A DNA stretch of 5,621 nt from Actinomycetota bacterium (GTDB lineage: Bacteria > Actinomycetota > Actinomycetes > Mycobacteriales > Mycobacteriaceae). The translations under genes and the position numbers were made by a program. Shown piece by piece: positions 1 through 5,141 of the stretch; the first letter of the stretch is position 1; every line of letters begins with the position of its first letter. A model generated the notes under the pieces. The model was not told the origin of the DNA. It made no database searches and worked only from the letters and a program-made list of their open reading frames with translations. Location: NCBI GenBank assembly GCA_005789055.1, contig SYAA01000142.1, forward strand, positions 1 through 5,621, given 5' to 3'.

Positions 1-1020
1 CAGCACCGCCGGCGAGGGCACCAGGGCGATGCGCAGATCCGGGTACGTGCGCTCGGCGTCATGGGCGGCGCGATCGAGCAATTCGGCGATGTCGAAGGGT
101 ACGAAATCGTCGGCGGTGGTCAGCTCGCCCTGAGCCAGCCGCTCCAGGGCGGTCAGGGTGGCCTCGATGCGACTCTGGGTGCGGATGACGTCCCCGATCA
201 CTTCCGTGCGCTGTTCGTCGCCGAGTTCGAGGGTCGAGAGCACCTCCAGGTTGGTGCGCATCGCCGTCAGTGGTGTACGCAGTTCATGCGAGGCGACGGC
301 GGCGAAGTCCCGCGCCGACTCCAGCGCGGCCTTGGTTCGATCTTGCTCGTCGCCGATCCGGGCGAGCATTCCCTCCACCGCCTCGCCGATCTCGACGGCC
401 TCCCGAACTCCCCGAACCTGTACTTCCTCGGGCTTGGACTGGGCGTTGATGGCGCGGGCCTGCTGGGCGAGCAGCCGAAACGGGTCGATCATGATCAGCG
501 AGAAGAACCAGCCCACGACGACGGTGCCGGCAATGACACCGCCACAGATCAGCAGGACGCGCCAGTGCAATTCGCTGATCCTGCGCTGGGTTTCGGCCAG
601 GGGCGCCCCCAGCGCGATCGACGCGCCGCCCACGGTGAACGTGCGGACCCGGTATTCGACCCCGTCGATGGTGGTGTTGGCATAGCCGTCCGCGAATTTC
701 GGCAATACCACGCTGGTGGGTGACGACATCGCCATCGAGCCCACCCTGACGGTGCGGACCAGATTGCCGTCCGGACTCGCCGCTCCGGGCGTCGGTGGGC
801 CGGACAGCAGGGTGCTGAAGTCGCCGAGGCTGCTCACCGAGTCCAGCCGCCGGTCGAGTTGGCTGTACTGATCGTTGGTGACGCCCACCCACACCCAGAC
901 CCCGAGCGTTACCACCAGTGCCACCACGGCCAGCGCGGCCAAAATGACGATGGAGCGCAGCGATAGCATCCGCGCCGGCAGACGCTGCAGTACTCGGTAG
1001 ACCACTTCGTCGGGTTTCAC
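1..1020 (-). CDS. PrrB-like sensor histidine kinase, N-terminal 340 residues (runs off the left edge)
   Basis: This is a membrane sensor kinase of a two-component system. It would autophosphorylate on a histidine and pass the phosphate to a response regulator. Reading from a GTG at 1018-1020, the frame stays open to position 1. Visible parts are a short cytoplasmic start, TM1 at about residues 23-47, an extracytoplasmic sensor of about 105 residues, TM2 at about 155-178, a HAMP-like linker (179-235), and a HisKA domain whose H-box FAAVASHELRTPLTAM carries phospho-acceptor His245. The ATP-binding domain lies outside the window. The H-box region, the following helix (LEVLSTLELGDEQRTEV, then VIRTQSRIEATL) and the sensor segment LPKFADGYANTTIDGVEYRV closely resemble mycobacterial PrrB (Rv0902c), which supports the family call. 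No response regulator precedes it; ndh does, 66 bp upstream on the same strand. It may therefore be a paralogue rather than the prrAB kinase. The start is the only sensible one after an upstream in-frame stop, but its ribosome-binding site is weak. Confidence 0.9.
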   Translation of the reverse strand, partial: MKPDEVVYRVLQRLPARMLSLRSIVILAALAVVALVVTLGVWVWVGVTNDQYSQLDRRLDSVSSLGDFSTLLSGPPTPGAASPDGNLVRTVRVGSMAMSSPTSVVLPKFADGYANTTIDGVEYRVRTFTVGGASIALGAPLAETQRRISELHWRVLLICGGVIAGTVVVGWFFSLIMIDPFRLLAQQARAINAQSKPEEVQVRGVREAVEIGEAVEGMLARIGDEQDRTKAALESARDFAAVASHELRTPLTAMRTNLEVLSTLELGDEQRTEVIGDVIRTQSRIEATLTALERLAQGELTTADDFVPFDIAELLDRAAHDAERTYPDLRIALVPSPAVL

Positions 1021-1029
1021 CTGCGGTTC

Positions 1030-1045
1030 CGCTCGCCGGTGAGCG
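1030..1045 (-). other. Possible hairpin just upstream of the kinase start
   Basis: In the minus-strand transcript the sequence CGCTC-ACCGGC-GAGCG can form a 5-bp stem with a 6-nt loop. It ends 9 nt before the GTG start of the kinase. The 3' arm includes the only weak purine-rich stretch (GAGCGG) that might serve as ribosome-binding site, so the hairpin could lower translation. Short GC-rich stems are common by chance at this base composition. Confidence 0.25.
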
Positions 1046-1078
1046 CTGCCACGGACCGATGGTCGCCGAAGCGCACCG

Positions 1079-1095
1079 GCCTCCGCTCAGGAGGC
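1079..1095 (-). terminator. Possible GC hairpin over the ndh stop codon
   Basis: The minus-strand reading GCCTCC-TGAGC-GGAGGC is a perfect 6-bp GC-rich stem with a 5-nt loop that contains the TGA stop codon of ndh. No T-run follows, so it is not a classical intrinsic terminator. Mycobacterial terminators often lack the T-run, which leaves weak termination or transcript-end protection possible. It could equally be incidental. Confidence 0.25.
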
Positions 1096-1428
1096 AACCG
1101 TCGCCGAATCCTCGGCCCTAACGGTCCCGGCGACCTCATCGTCCTCACCCTCGACCTCGGCCACGATCTCCTCGAGTTGTTCGATTCGGGTGCGTGCGTA
1201 GGCCTGCTGCTCGGTAATGGTGAGCTGACCGCGCTTGCTGCCGACAAACGTCCCGATCCAGGACAGTGTTGTCGCCAACCGGGCCCGGAAACCCACCAGA
1301 TAGATCAGGTGCAGGAATAGCCAGGCCAGCCACGCGATGAATCCGCCGAACTCCACCGGACCTACCTTGGCCACGGCCGAAAAACGCGACACGGTGGCCA
1401 TCGAACCCTTGTCGAAGTAGCGGAACGG
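1087..1428 (-). pseudogene. ndh: Detached C-terminal membrane-anchor part of type II NADH dehydrogenase
   Basis: This is the 3' end of ndh, in the same frame as the upstream part but separated from it by the TAA at 1429-1431. It reads PFRYFDKGSMATVSRF and continues through a hydrophobic stretch (GFIAWLAWLFLHLIYLVGF) to an acidic tail, ending at TGA 1087-1089. In NDH-2 enzymes the YFDKGSMA motif and the following helices help shape the quinone and membrane-binding side, and in M. tuberculosis Ndh they are part of one polypeptide. The only internal start is the ATG at 1399-1401 (Met of GSMATV), which would give a 104-residue peptide. No good ribosome-binding site precedes it, so independent expression is doubtful. 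The residues look well conserved, so the break is either recent, a sequencing error, or tolerated by readthrough or re-initiation. Confidence 0.85.
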
Positions 1429-2499
1429 TTACCGCGCAGTCGGATCGGCGCCCTGCAGTTCGGCTTTGATCAGCCTGGCGGCGTAACGCGCACCCTGAAT
1501 CGCGCCCTGCGCCTGACCGGGGACGCCGTCGATGAGCGCCATATCACCGACGGCGAAGACGTTTGGATGACCCGGAATCGTCAGGTCCGGCATCACCCTG
1601 ATCCGGCCGGCGCGGTCGATTTCAGCCCCAGACTGGTCGGCAAGGATCTTGCCCAGCGCGCTGGCCGCGACCCCGGCGGACCACACCTTCGTCGCGCACT
1701 CGATCCGCTCTGTGCTGCCGTCGTTACGTTTGACCGTGATGCCGTTGCGGTCGACGTCGGTGACCATTGCGCCGAGTTGGATCTCGACGCCGAGCTTCTC
1801 GAGTCGTGCGGCGGCCTTCAGGCCCAGCTTCTCGCCCATCGGCGGCAGTACTGCCGGCGCGGCGTCGAGAAGGATCACCCTGGCCTTGGTGGAGTCGATA
1901 TGGCGGAACGCGCCGCGGAGGGTGTAGTCGGCCAGTTCAGCGATCTGGCCCGCCATCTCCACCCCGGTCGGACCCGCCCCGACGACGACGAACGTGAGAA
2001 GTTTCGCGCGGCGTTCCGGATCGCTGGAGCGCTCGGCTTGTTCGAAGGCGCCGAGGATCCGGCCGCGCAGTTCCAGCGCGTCGTCGATGGTCTTCATGCC
2101 GGGCGCCCATTCGGCGAAGTGGTCGTTGCCGAAATAGGACTGGCCGGCTCCCGCGGCGACGATCAGCGTGTCATAGGGCGTGCGATAGGTGTGGCCCAGC
2201 AGCAGCGAATCGACGGTTCGGTTGGTCAGATCGATGTCGGTGACCTCGCCGAGGAGCACCTGGCAGTTCTTCTGGTTCCGCAGGATCACCCGAGTCGGCG
2301 GCGCGATCTCGCCCTCGGAGATGATTCCAGTGGCCACCTGGTAGAGCAGGGGCTGGAAGAGGTGGTGGGTGGTCTTGGCGATCAGTTTGATGTCGACATC
2401 GGCCCGCTTGAGTTTCTGGGCGGCGTTCAGGCCACCGAAACCCGAGCCGACGATTACGACCCTGTGCTTATCCGACAGTGTGGCGCCGGGATGACTCAT
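1429..2499 (-). CDS. ndh: Type II NADH dehydrogenase (NDH-2), prematurely stopped at codon 357
   Basis: NDH-2 oxidises NADH at the inner face of the cytoplasmic membrane and reduces menaquinone without pumping protons. It is the main NADH-oxidising entry to the respiratory chain in mycobacteria. The FAD-binding Rossmann motif VIVGSGFGG lies at residues 15-23. The NADH-binding motif VVVGAGPTGVEMAG is at 171-184, the second FAD segment VFAVGDMA at 314-321, and the quinone-side segment GQAQGAIQGARYAA at 328-341. The frame ends at TAA 1429-1431 after 356 residues, whereas mycobacterial Ndh is about 460 residues. The missing part continues in frame directly downstream (1087-1428). The ATG at 2497-2499 was chosen because AAGGAG (2505-2510) sits 5 nt before it and because Met-Ser-X is the expected start. 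An in-frame ATG at 2542-2544 would add 15 residues but lacks support. The product as annotated probably lacks its membrane anchor and may be inactive. Confidence 0.93.
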   Translation of the reverse strand: MSHPGATLSDKHRVVIVGSGFGGLNAAQKLKRADVDIKLIAKTTHHLFQPLLYQVATGIISEGEIAPPTRVILRNQKNCQVLLGEVTDIDLTNRTVDSLLLGHTYRTPYDTLIVAAGAGQSYFGNDHFAEWAPGMKTIDDALELRGRILGAFEQAERSSDPERRAKLLTFVVVGAGPTGVEMAGQIAELADYTLRGAFRHIDSTKARVILLDAAPAVLPPMGEKLGLKAAARLEKLGVEIQLGAMVTDVDRNGITVKRNDGSTERIECATKVWSAGVAASALGKILADQSGAEIDRAGRIRVMPDLTIPGHPNVFAVGDMALIDGVPGQAQGAIQGARYAARLIKAELQGADPTAR

Positions 2500-2504
2500 T
2501 GTTG

Positions 2505-2510
2505 CTCCTT
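2505..2510 (-). promoter_or_regulatory. Ribosome-binding site of ndh
   Basis: AAGGAG on the minus strand lies 5 nt before the ATG at 2497-2499. It fixes the ndh start at that ATG rather than at the in-frame ATG at 2542-2544. Confidence 0.8.
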
Positions 2511-2516
2511 GGGTGA

Positions 2517-2537
2517 CTGCACCGGCCGAGTGTGCAG
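2517..2537. promoter_or_regulatory. Inverted repeat in the ndh leader
   Basis: CTGCAC and GTGCAG form perfect 6-bp arms (2517-2522 and 2532-2537) around a 9-nt spacer. The centre is about 28 bp upstream of the ndh ATG, between the promoter candidate and the ribosome-binding site. It could be a repressor site or an mRNA hairpin. No regulator can be named from the sequence. Confidence 0.35.
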
Positions 2538-2544
2538 CGAACAC

Positions 2545-2556
2545 CTACCACGGTAG
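2545..2556 (-). promoter_or_regulatory. Candidate -10 element of ndh inside a short inverted repeat
   Basis: On the minus strand CTACC-GT-GGTAG forms two 5-bp arms. It contains TACCGT (2550-2555), which fits the mycobacterial -10 pattern TANNNT. Transcription from it would start near 2543 and give a leader of about 44 nt carrying the AAGGAG site. No convincing -35 box is visible. The lone ndh promoter candidate would thus lie within a palindrome that a regulator could cover. Confidence 0.3.
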
Positions 2557-2584
2557 TCGGCCATGTCACGGGTGTCGCGCCGGG

Positions 2585-3502
2585 TCATAACCTGAGGATG
2601 GGTCGTAGCGCTTCGCCGACGGCGTTGATGGAGCCCGGTACATACGCGGGCAGGTTCAGGATGACGCCGTCGATCCCGGCGTCGAGCACGTGGCGCTGAA
2701 CTTCGTCGGCGATCTTGTCCGGGCTACCGACCACCATCCGGCCCCGCATCGCCTCGGGCACCATGTCGTCGGTGAAATTCGGGTCCGGTACCACGGTGAG
2801 CAGGATGCTGGTTTCCAGCGTGGCGGGGTCCCGTTCGACCTCCGCGCACCGCCTGGTGAGCGCATCGACCTTCGCGGGGAGTTCGGCGAAGGAGGCGATG
2901 ATGTTGAGGTGGTCGAAGTACCGTGCCGCGAGGCCGAACGTCTTCTTCTCACCGCTGCCACCGATCATCAGCGGAATGTGATTGGAAAAGCGCGGTTCGG
3001 CGAACGCGTCGACGGTCCGGTAGTACTTGCCGGCGACGCTCACCTTTTCTCCGGCGATCATCGGCAGCAGGATCTGCAGTGCCTCATCGAGTTTGGCGAA
3101 TCGCTCGGTGAAGGTGCCGAACTCGAAGCCGAGTTGCTCGTGCTCGAGTTCGAACCAGCCGGTTCCGATTCCCAGCACGGCCCTACCGCCGCTGATCACG
3201 TCCAGGGTGGTGATGATCTTGGCGAGCAGTGTCGGGTTGCGGTAGGTGTTACCGGTGACGAGGGTGCCGAGTAACACGTCCTCGGTCGCGGTCGCCAGCG
3301 CGCCCAGGGCGGTGTAGGCCTCCAGCATCGGCTGATCGGGCGATCCGAGCATCGGCAGTTGGTAGAAGTGATCCATCACGAACACCGAATCGAACCCGGA
3401 TTGCTGGGCCTCCCGAGCCTGGGCGACGACAGTGGGGAACAGATCGGCGACCGGCGTGCCGTAGGAGAAATTCGGGATCTGCAAGCCCAGTTGGATCGTC
3501 AC
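2585..3502 (-). CDS. LLM-class (luciferase-like) probable F420-dependent oxidoreductase, Rv1855c-like
   Basis: This is a 305-residue flavin/F420-type oxidoreductase with the luciferase-like TIM-barrel fold, probably soluble and cytoplasmic. The substrate is unknown. Family marks are the opening strand LGLQIPNF (5-12), FVMDHFYQ with Asp44-His45 (41-48), the core VLGIGTGWFELEHEQLG (109-125) and IGGSGEKKT (180-188), a likely cofactor-phosphate region. Length and sequence agree with Rv1855c, which also lies between ndh and an SDR gene in M. tuberculosis. F420 use is inferred from the mycobacterial members of the family; FMN is the alternative. The start is GTG 3500-3502. No Shine-Dalgarno sequence precedes it, but TACTGT lies 6 nt upstream, which suits a leaderless transcript. 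The gene is 85 bp upstream of ndh and 81 bp downstream of the SDR gene, all on the same strand. Confidence 0.92.
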   Translation of the reverse strand: MTIQLGLQIPNFSYGTPVADLFPTVVAQAREAQQSGFDSVFVMDHFYQLPMLGSPDQPMLEAYTALGALATATEDVLLGTLVTGNTYRNPTLLAKIITTLDVISGGRAVLGIGTGWFELEHEQLGFEFGTFTERFAKLDEALQILLPMIAGEKVSVAGKYYRTVDAFAEPRFSNHIPLMIGGSGEKKTFGLAARYFDHLNIIASFAELPAKVDALTRRCAEVERDPATLETSILLTVVPDPNFTDDMVPEAMRGRMVVGSPDKIADEVQRHVLDAGIDGVILNLPAYVPGSINAVGEALRPILRL

Positions 3503-3508
3503 CGCTCG

Positions 3509-3514
3509 ACAGTA
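3509..3514 (-). promoter_or_regulatory. Candidate -10 element giving a leaderless mRNA for the LLM oxidoreductase
   Basis: TACTGT on the minus strand matches TANNNT. It ends 6 nt before the GTG start at 3500-3502, so the expected first transcribed base is the G of the start codon. This agrees with the absence of a ribosome-binding site. Confidence 0.45.
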
Positions 3515-3583
3515 ACCGGGGAAAACAACCGACGAAAAACAACCGGGGGCAAACGATCGGGGAACAGGCGATCCGGGAACAGA
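3514..3583. repeat. Five degenerate 14-bp tandem repeats between the SDR and LLM genes
   Basis: The gap between the two genes is almost entirely made of repeats. Plus-strand units are AACCGGGGAAAAC, AACCGACGAAAAAC, AACCGGGGGCAAAC, GATCGGGGAACAGGC and GATCCGGGAACAGA, which are 13, 14, 14, 15 and 14 bp long. Together they fill exactly 3514-3583. The shared core is an A/T-containing tetranucleotide followed by C/G-rich bases and AAC or AACAG. The units abut the candidate -10 element of the LLM gene, so they occupy its upstream control region. They may be regulator-binding sites or the product of replication slippage. Confidence 0.55.
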
Positions 3584-4255
3584 TCAGCCGTAGGACGCCG
3601 CCGCACCGCGACCGACGTGGAGGGTCTGGCCGGTGATGTGCCGGGCCGCCGGCGTGGCGAGAAACAACGCCAGTCGGGCGATCTCCGTCGGTACCGGTGG
3701 TTGCACGACAGCCAGCCCTGAGTAGCCCGGCTGGGAGTTCCGCCCGCACGCCACCACGTTGATCGTGATGCCGCGTATCCCAAGTTGTTCGGATTGCCCC
3801 GCCGTCCAGTCGGCGAGCGCCGCCTTAGCCGCGGACTCGGGTGCGGAATCCGTTGCGGAATCGGCGACGACCGTCACGATCGAGCCGCCCGACCGGAGGT
3901 TGTCGGCAACGGTGTGGACCGTCAGCACCGCCGAGAGCACTGTGCGGTCGAATGCCGAACGCCACGCCGTGGCGGTGTCCGCGGTGCTGAAAGCCCGCGG
4001 GTCCCCGCCTACCCAGCCTGGGCCCGGCACCGCCACGATCGTGTCGAGGTGCGACGGGAACTCGGCGCGGGCACTGGCCAGGCTGGCCGGGTCGGCCGGA
4101 TCGCAGACGACGGCGTCCACCTCAAGTTCCTTGGCCACCAGTTCTAGCTCGGCGCGATCCACACCGCTGACAACCACCTGATGGCCGGCCGCACGGAAGG
4201 TTTCCGCGACCGTGCGCCCCAATTCGCCATCGGCTCCGGTGACTAGTACATCCAT
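3584..4255 (-). CDS. SDR-fold protein lacking the catalytic tyrosine, Rv1856c-like
   Basis: This 223-residue protein has the short-chain dehydrogenase/reductase fold and is cytoplasmic. The cofactor site is seen as VLVTGADGELG (3-13), the TGxxxGxG pattern. It is followed by CDPADPASL (51-59), resembling the adenine-contacting segment, and a PGPG segment (77-80) where NNAG is usual. The active-site helix reads ESAAKAALADW: Lys144 of YxxxK is present but the tyrosine position is Glu140. The tail HITGQTLHVGRGAA (206-219) is the typical SDR C-terminal motif. Ordinary SDR catalysis is therefore unlikely; a binding or structural role is possible. Its position beside the LLM gene matches Rv1856c of M. 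tuberculosis. The ATG at 4253-4255 is chosen because GAGGAG (4263-4268) precedes it by 7 nt. A longer frame from 4330 would overlap the modB start and spoil the N-terminal Rossmann strand. Confidence 0.88.
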   Translation of the reverse strand: MDVLVTGADGELGRTVAETFRAAGHQVVVSGVDRAELELVAKELEVDAVVCDPADPASLASARAEFPSHLDTIVAVPGPGWVGGDPRAFSTADTATAWRSAFDRTVLSAVLTVHTVADNLRSGGSIVTVVADSATDSAPESAAKAALADWTAGQSEQLGIRGITINVVACGRNSQPGYSGLAVVQPPVPTEIARLALFLATPAARHITGQTLHVGRGAAASYG

Positions 4256-4262
4256 CGGCGTG

Positions 4263-4268
4263 CTCCTC
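4263..4268 (-). promoter_or_regulatory. Ribosome-binding site of the SDR gene
   Basis: GAGGAG on the minus strand lies 7 nt before the ATG at 4253-4255 and decides the start against the longer frame from 4330. Confidence 0.7.
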
Positions 4269-4281
4269 ACTCGCACAGAAG

Positions 4282-4287
4282 ATGTTA
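4282..4287 (-). promoter_or_regulatory. Candidate -10 element of the SDR gene
   Basis: TAACAT on the minus strand fits TANNNT. Transcription would begin near 4275 and leave a leader of about 20 nt holding the GAGGAG ribosome-binding site. A second TANNNT (TACCGT, 4292-4297) lies just upstream. No clear -35 box is seen, as is common in mycobacteria. Confidence 0.45.
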
Positions 4288-4314
4288 CTCGACGGTAGGA
4301 CTGCGGATCGGGCC

Positions 4315-4320
4315 TAGGGT
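4315..4320 (+). promoter_or_regulatory. Candidate -10 element of modBC, near-leaderless start
   Basis: TAGGGT fits TANNNT and ends 8 nt before the modB ATG at 4329-4331, so transcription would begin at or within about two bases of the start codon. The purine run GGGAGG (4321-4326) is only 2 nt from the ATG, too close to work well as a Shine-Dalgarno site. This supports leaderless translation. It shares the 73-bp intergenic space with the divergent SDR promoter candidates. Confidence 0.4.
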
Positions 4321-4328
4321 GGGAGGCC

Positions 4329-5135
4329 ATGAGGCCGATCCGGGCGCCGGGGGGATCGCTGCCCCGCTGGGTCTACCTCCCCGCCGCCGTCGGCGCGATC
4401 TTCGTCGCTCTGCCACTGGTCGGCATCATCGCCAAGGTGGACTGGTCGAGGTTCATCCCGCTGGTCACCAGCCCGGCATCCAGGGCGGCGCTGCTGCTGA
4501 GCCTTCAGACCGCCACCGTGAGCACACTGCTCTGCCTGGTGCTCGGCGTCCCACTGGCACTGGTGCTGGCGCGTCACCGCGGCCGCCTGGCGCGGGTGGT
4601 TCGCCCGTTGATCCTGCTGCCACTGGTGTTACCTCCCGTGGTGGGCGGCCTCGCGCTCCTCTACGTGTTCGGCAGGCTTGGACTGCTGGGCCATTATCTG
4701 GAGGCCGCCGGCATCCGGATCGCGTTCACCACTGCCGCGGTGGTGCTGGCCCAGACCTTTGTGTCGCTGCCCTTCCTTGTCATCGCCCTCGAAGGCACCG
4801 CTCGCACCGCCGGTTCGCGCTATGACGAGGTGGCGGCCACCCTCGGGGCGCGTCCGAGCACGGTGTGGTGGCGGGTGACGCTGCCCCTGCTGGCGCCCGG
4901 CCTGCTGGCCGGTGCCGTCTTGGCGTTCGCCCGGGCGCTGGGGGAGTTCGGCGCCACCCTGACCTTCGCTGGCTCCCGGCAGGGCGTCACCCGCACCCTG
5001 CCCCTGGAGATCTACCTGCAGCGCGAAGGCGACCCCGAGGCGGCGGTCGCACTGTCGGTGCTCCTCATCGGTATCGCGGCCGTCGTCGTTGTCGGCCTGG
5101 GCGGGCGCCGGATCGCCGGATGGGGTGCCGGATGA
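4329..5135 (+). CDS. modB: Molybdate ABC transporter permease ModB
   Basis: This 268-residue integral membrane subunit forms the channel of a molybdate importer. As a dimer it would take oxyanion from an outside binding protein and couple to the ATPase ModC. About six hydrophobic segments are visible, roughly at residues 17-35, 54-82, 92-116, 132-154, 187-204 and 239-258. The cytoplasmic EAA loop reads [19 protein letters not shown] (165-183) and docks to the ATPase. [12 protein letters not shown] (204-215) and the [10 protein letters not shown] segment (221-230) are typical of ModB/CysT-type permeases. The sequence follows M. tuberculosis ModB (Rv1858) closely, including the start region LPRWVYLPA. 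The modA gene that precedes modB in M. tuberculosis is absent here; the divergent SDR gene begins only 73 bp upstream. modC follows immediately. Substrate is inferred from the family; tungstate cannot be excluded. Confidence 0.93.
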   Translation: MRPIRAPGGSLPRWVYLPAAVGAIFVALPLVGIIAKVDWSRFIPLVTSPASRAALLLSLQTATVSTLLCLVLGVPLALVLARHRGRLARVVRPLILLPLVLPPVVGGLALLYVFGRLGLLGHYLEAAGIRIAFTTAAVVLAQTFVSLPFLVIALEGTARTAGSRYDEVAATLGARPSTVWWRVTLPLLAPGLLAGAVLAFARALGEFGATLTFAGSRQGVTRTLPLEIYLQREGDPEAAVALSVLLIGIAAVVVVGLGGRRIAGWGAG

Positions 5136-5141
5136 GTGCCG

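Noticed and set aside
61..723. Plus-strand frame of 220 codons opposite the kinase
   Set aside because: The minus strand encodes the H-box and two membrane segments here. The plus-strand frame shows no domain.
1079..1095. Classical intrinsic terminator after ndh
   Set aside because: The GC stem is real, but no T-run follows, so it is reported only as a weak candidate.
2500..2544. Longer ndh start at ATG 2542-2544
   Set aside because: It would add 15 residues unlike known Ndh starts and place the ribosome-binding site AAGGAG inside the coding region.
1567..2556. Plus-strand open frame of 329 codons opposite ndh
   Set aside because: It is the antisense of a clear NDH-2 with FAD and NADH motifs. 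Its own translation is rich in Arg, Gly and Asp with no recognisable domain, as is usual for shadow frames in GC-rich DNA.
3499..3783. Minus-strand frame containing LFPDR-LFPDR peptide repeats
   Set aside because: The peptide repeat only reflects the 14-15-bp DNA repeats read in another frame. Most of the frame overlaps the SDR gene and it lacks a plausible start.
4256..4328. Molybdenum-cofactor riboswitch upstream of modB
   Set aside because: The region is only 73 bp, carries promoter candidates on both strands, and shows no extended multi-stem structure.
4256..4330. Longer SDR start at ATG 4328-4330
   Set aside because: It would overlap the modB start codon and add 25 residues before the first Rossmann strand; a good ribosome-binding site lies before the shorter start.
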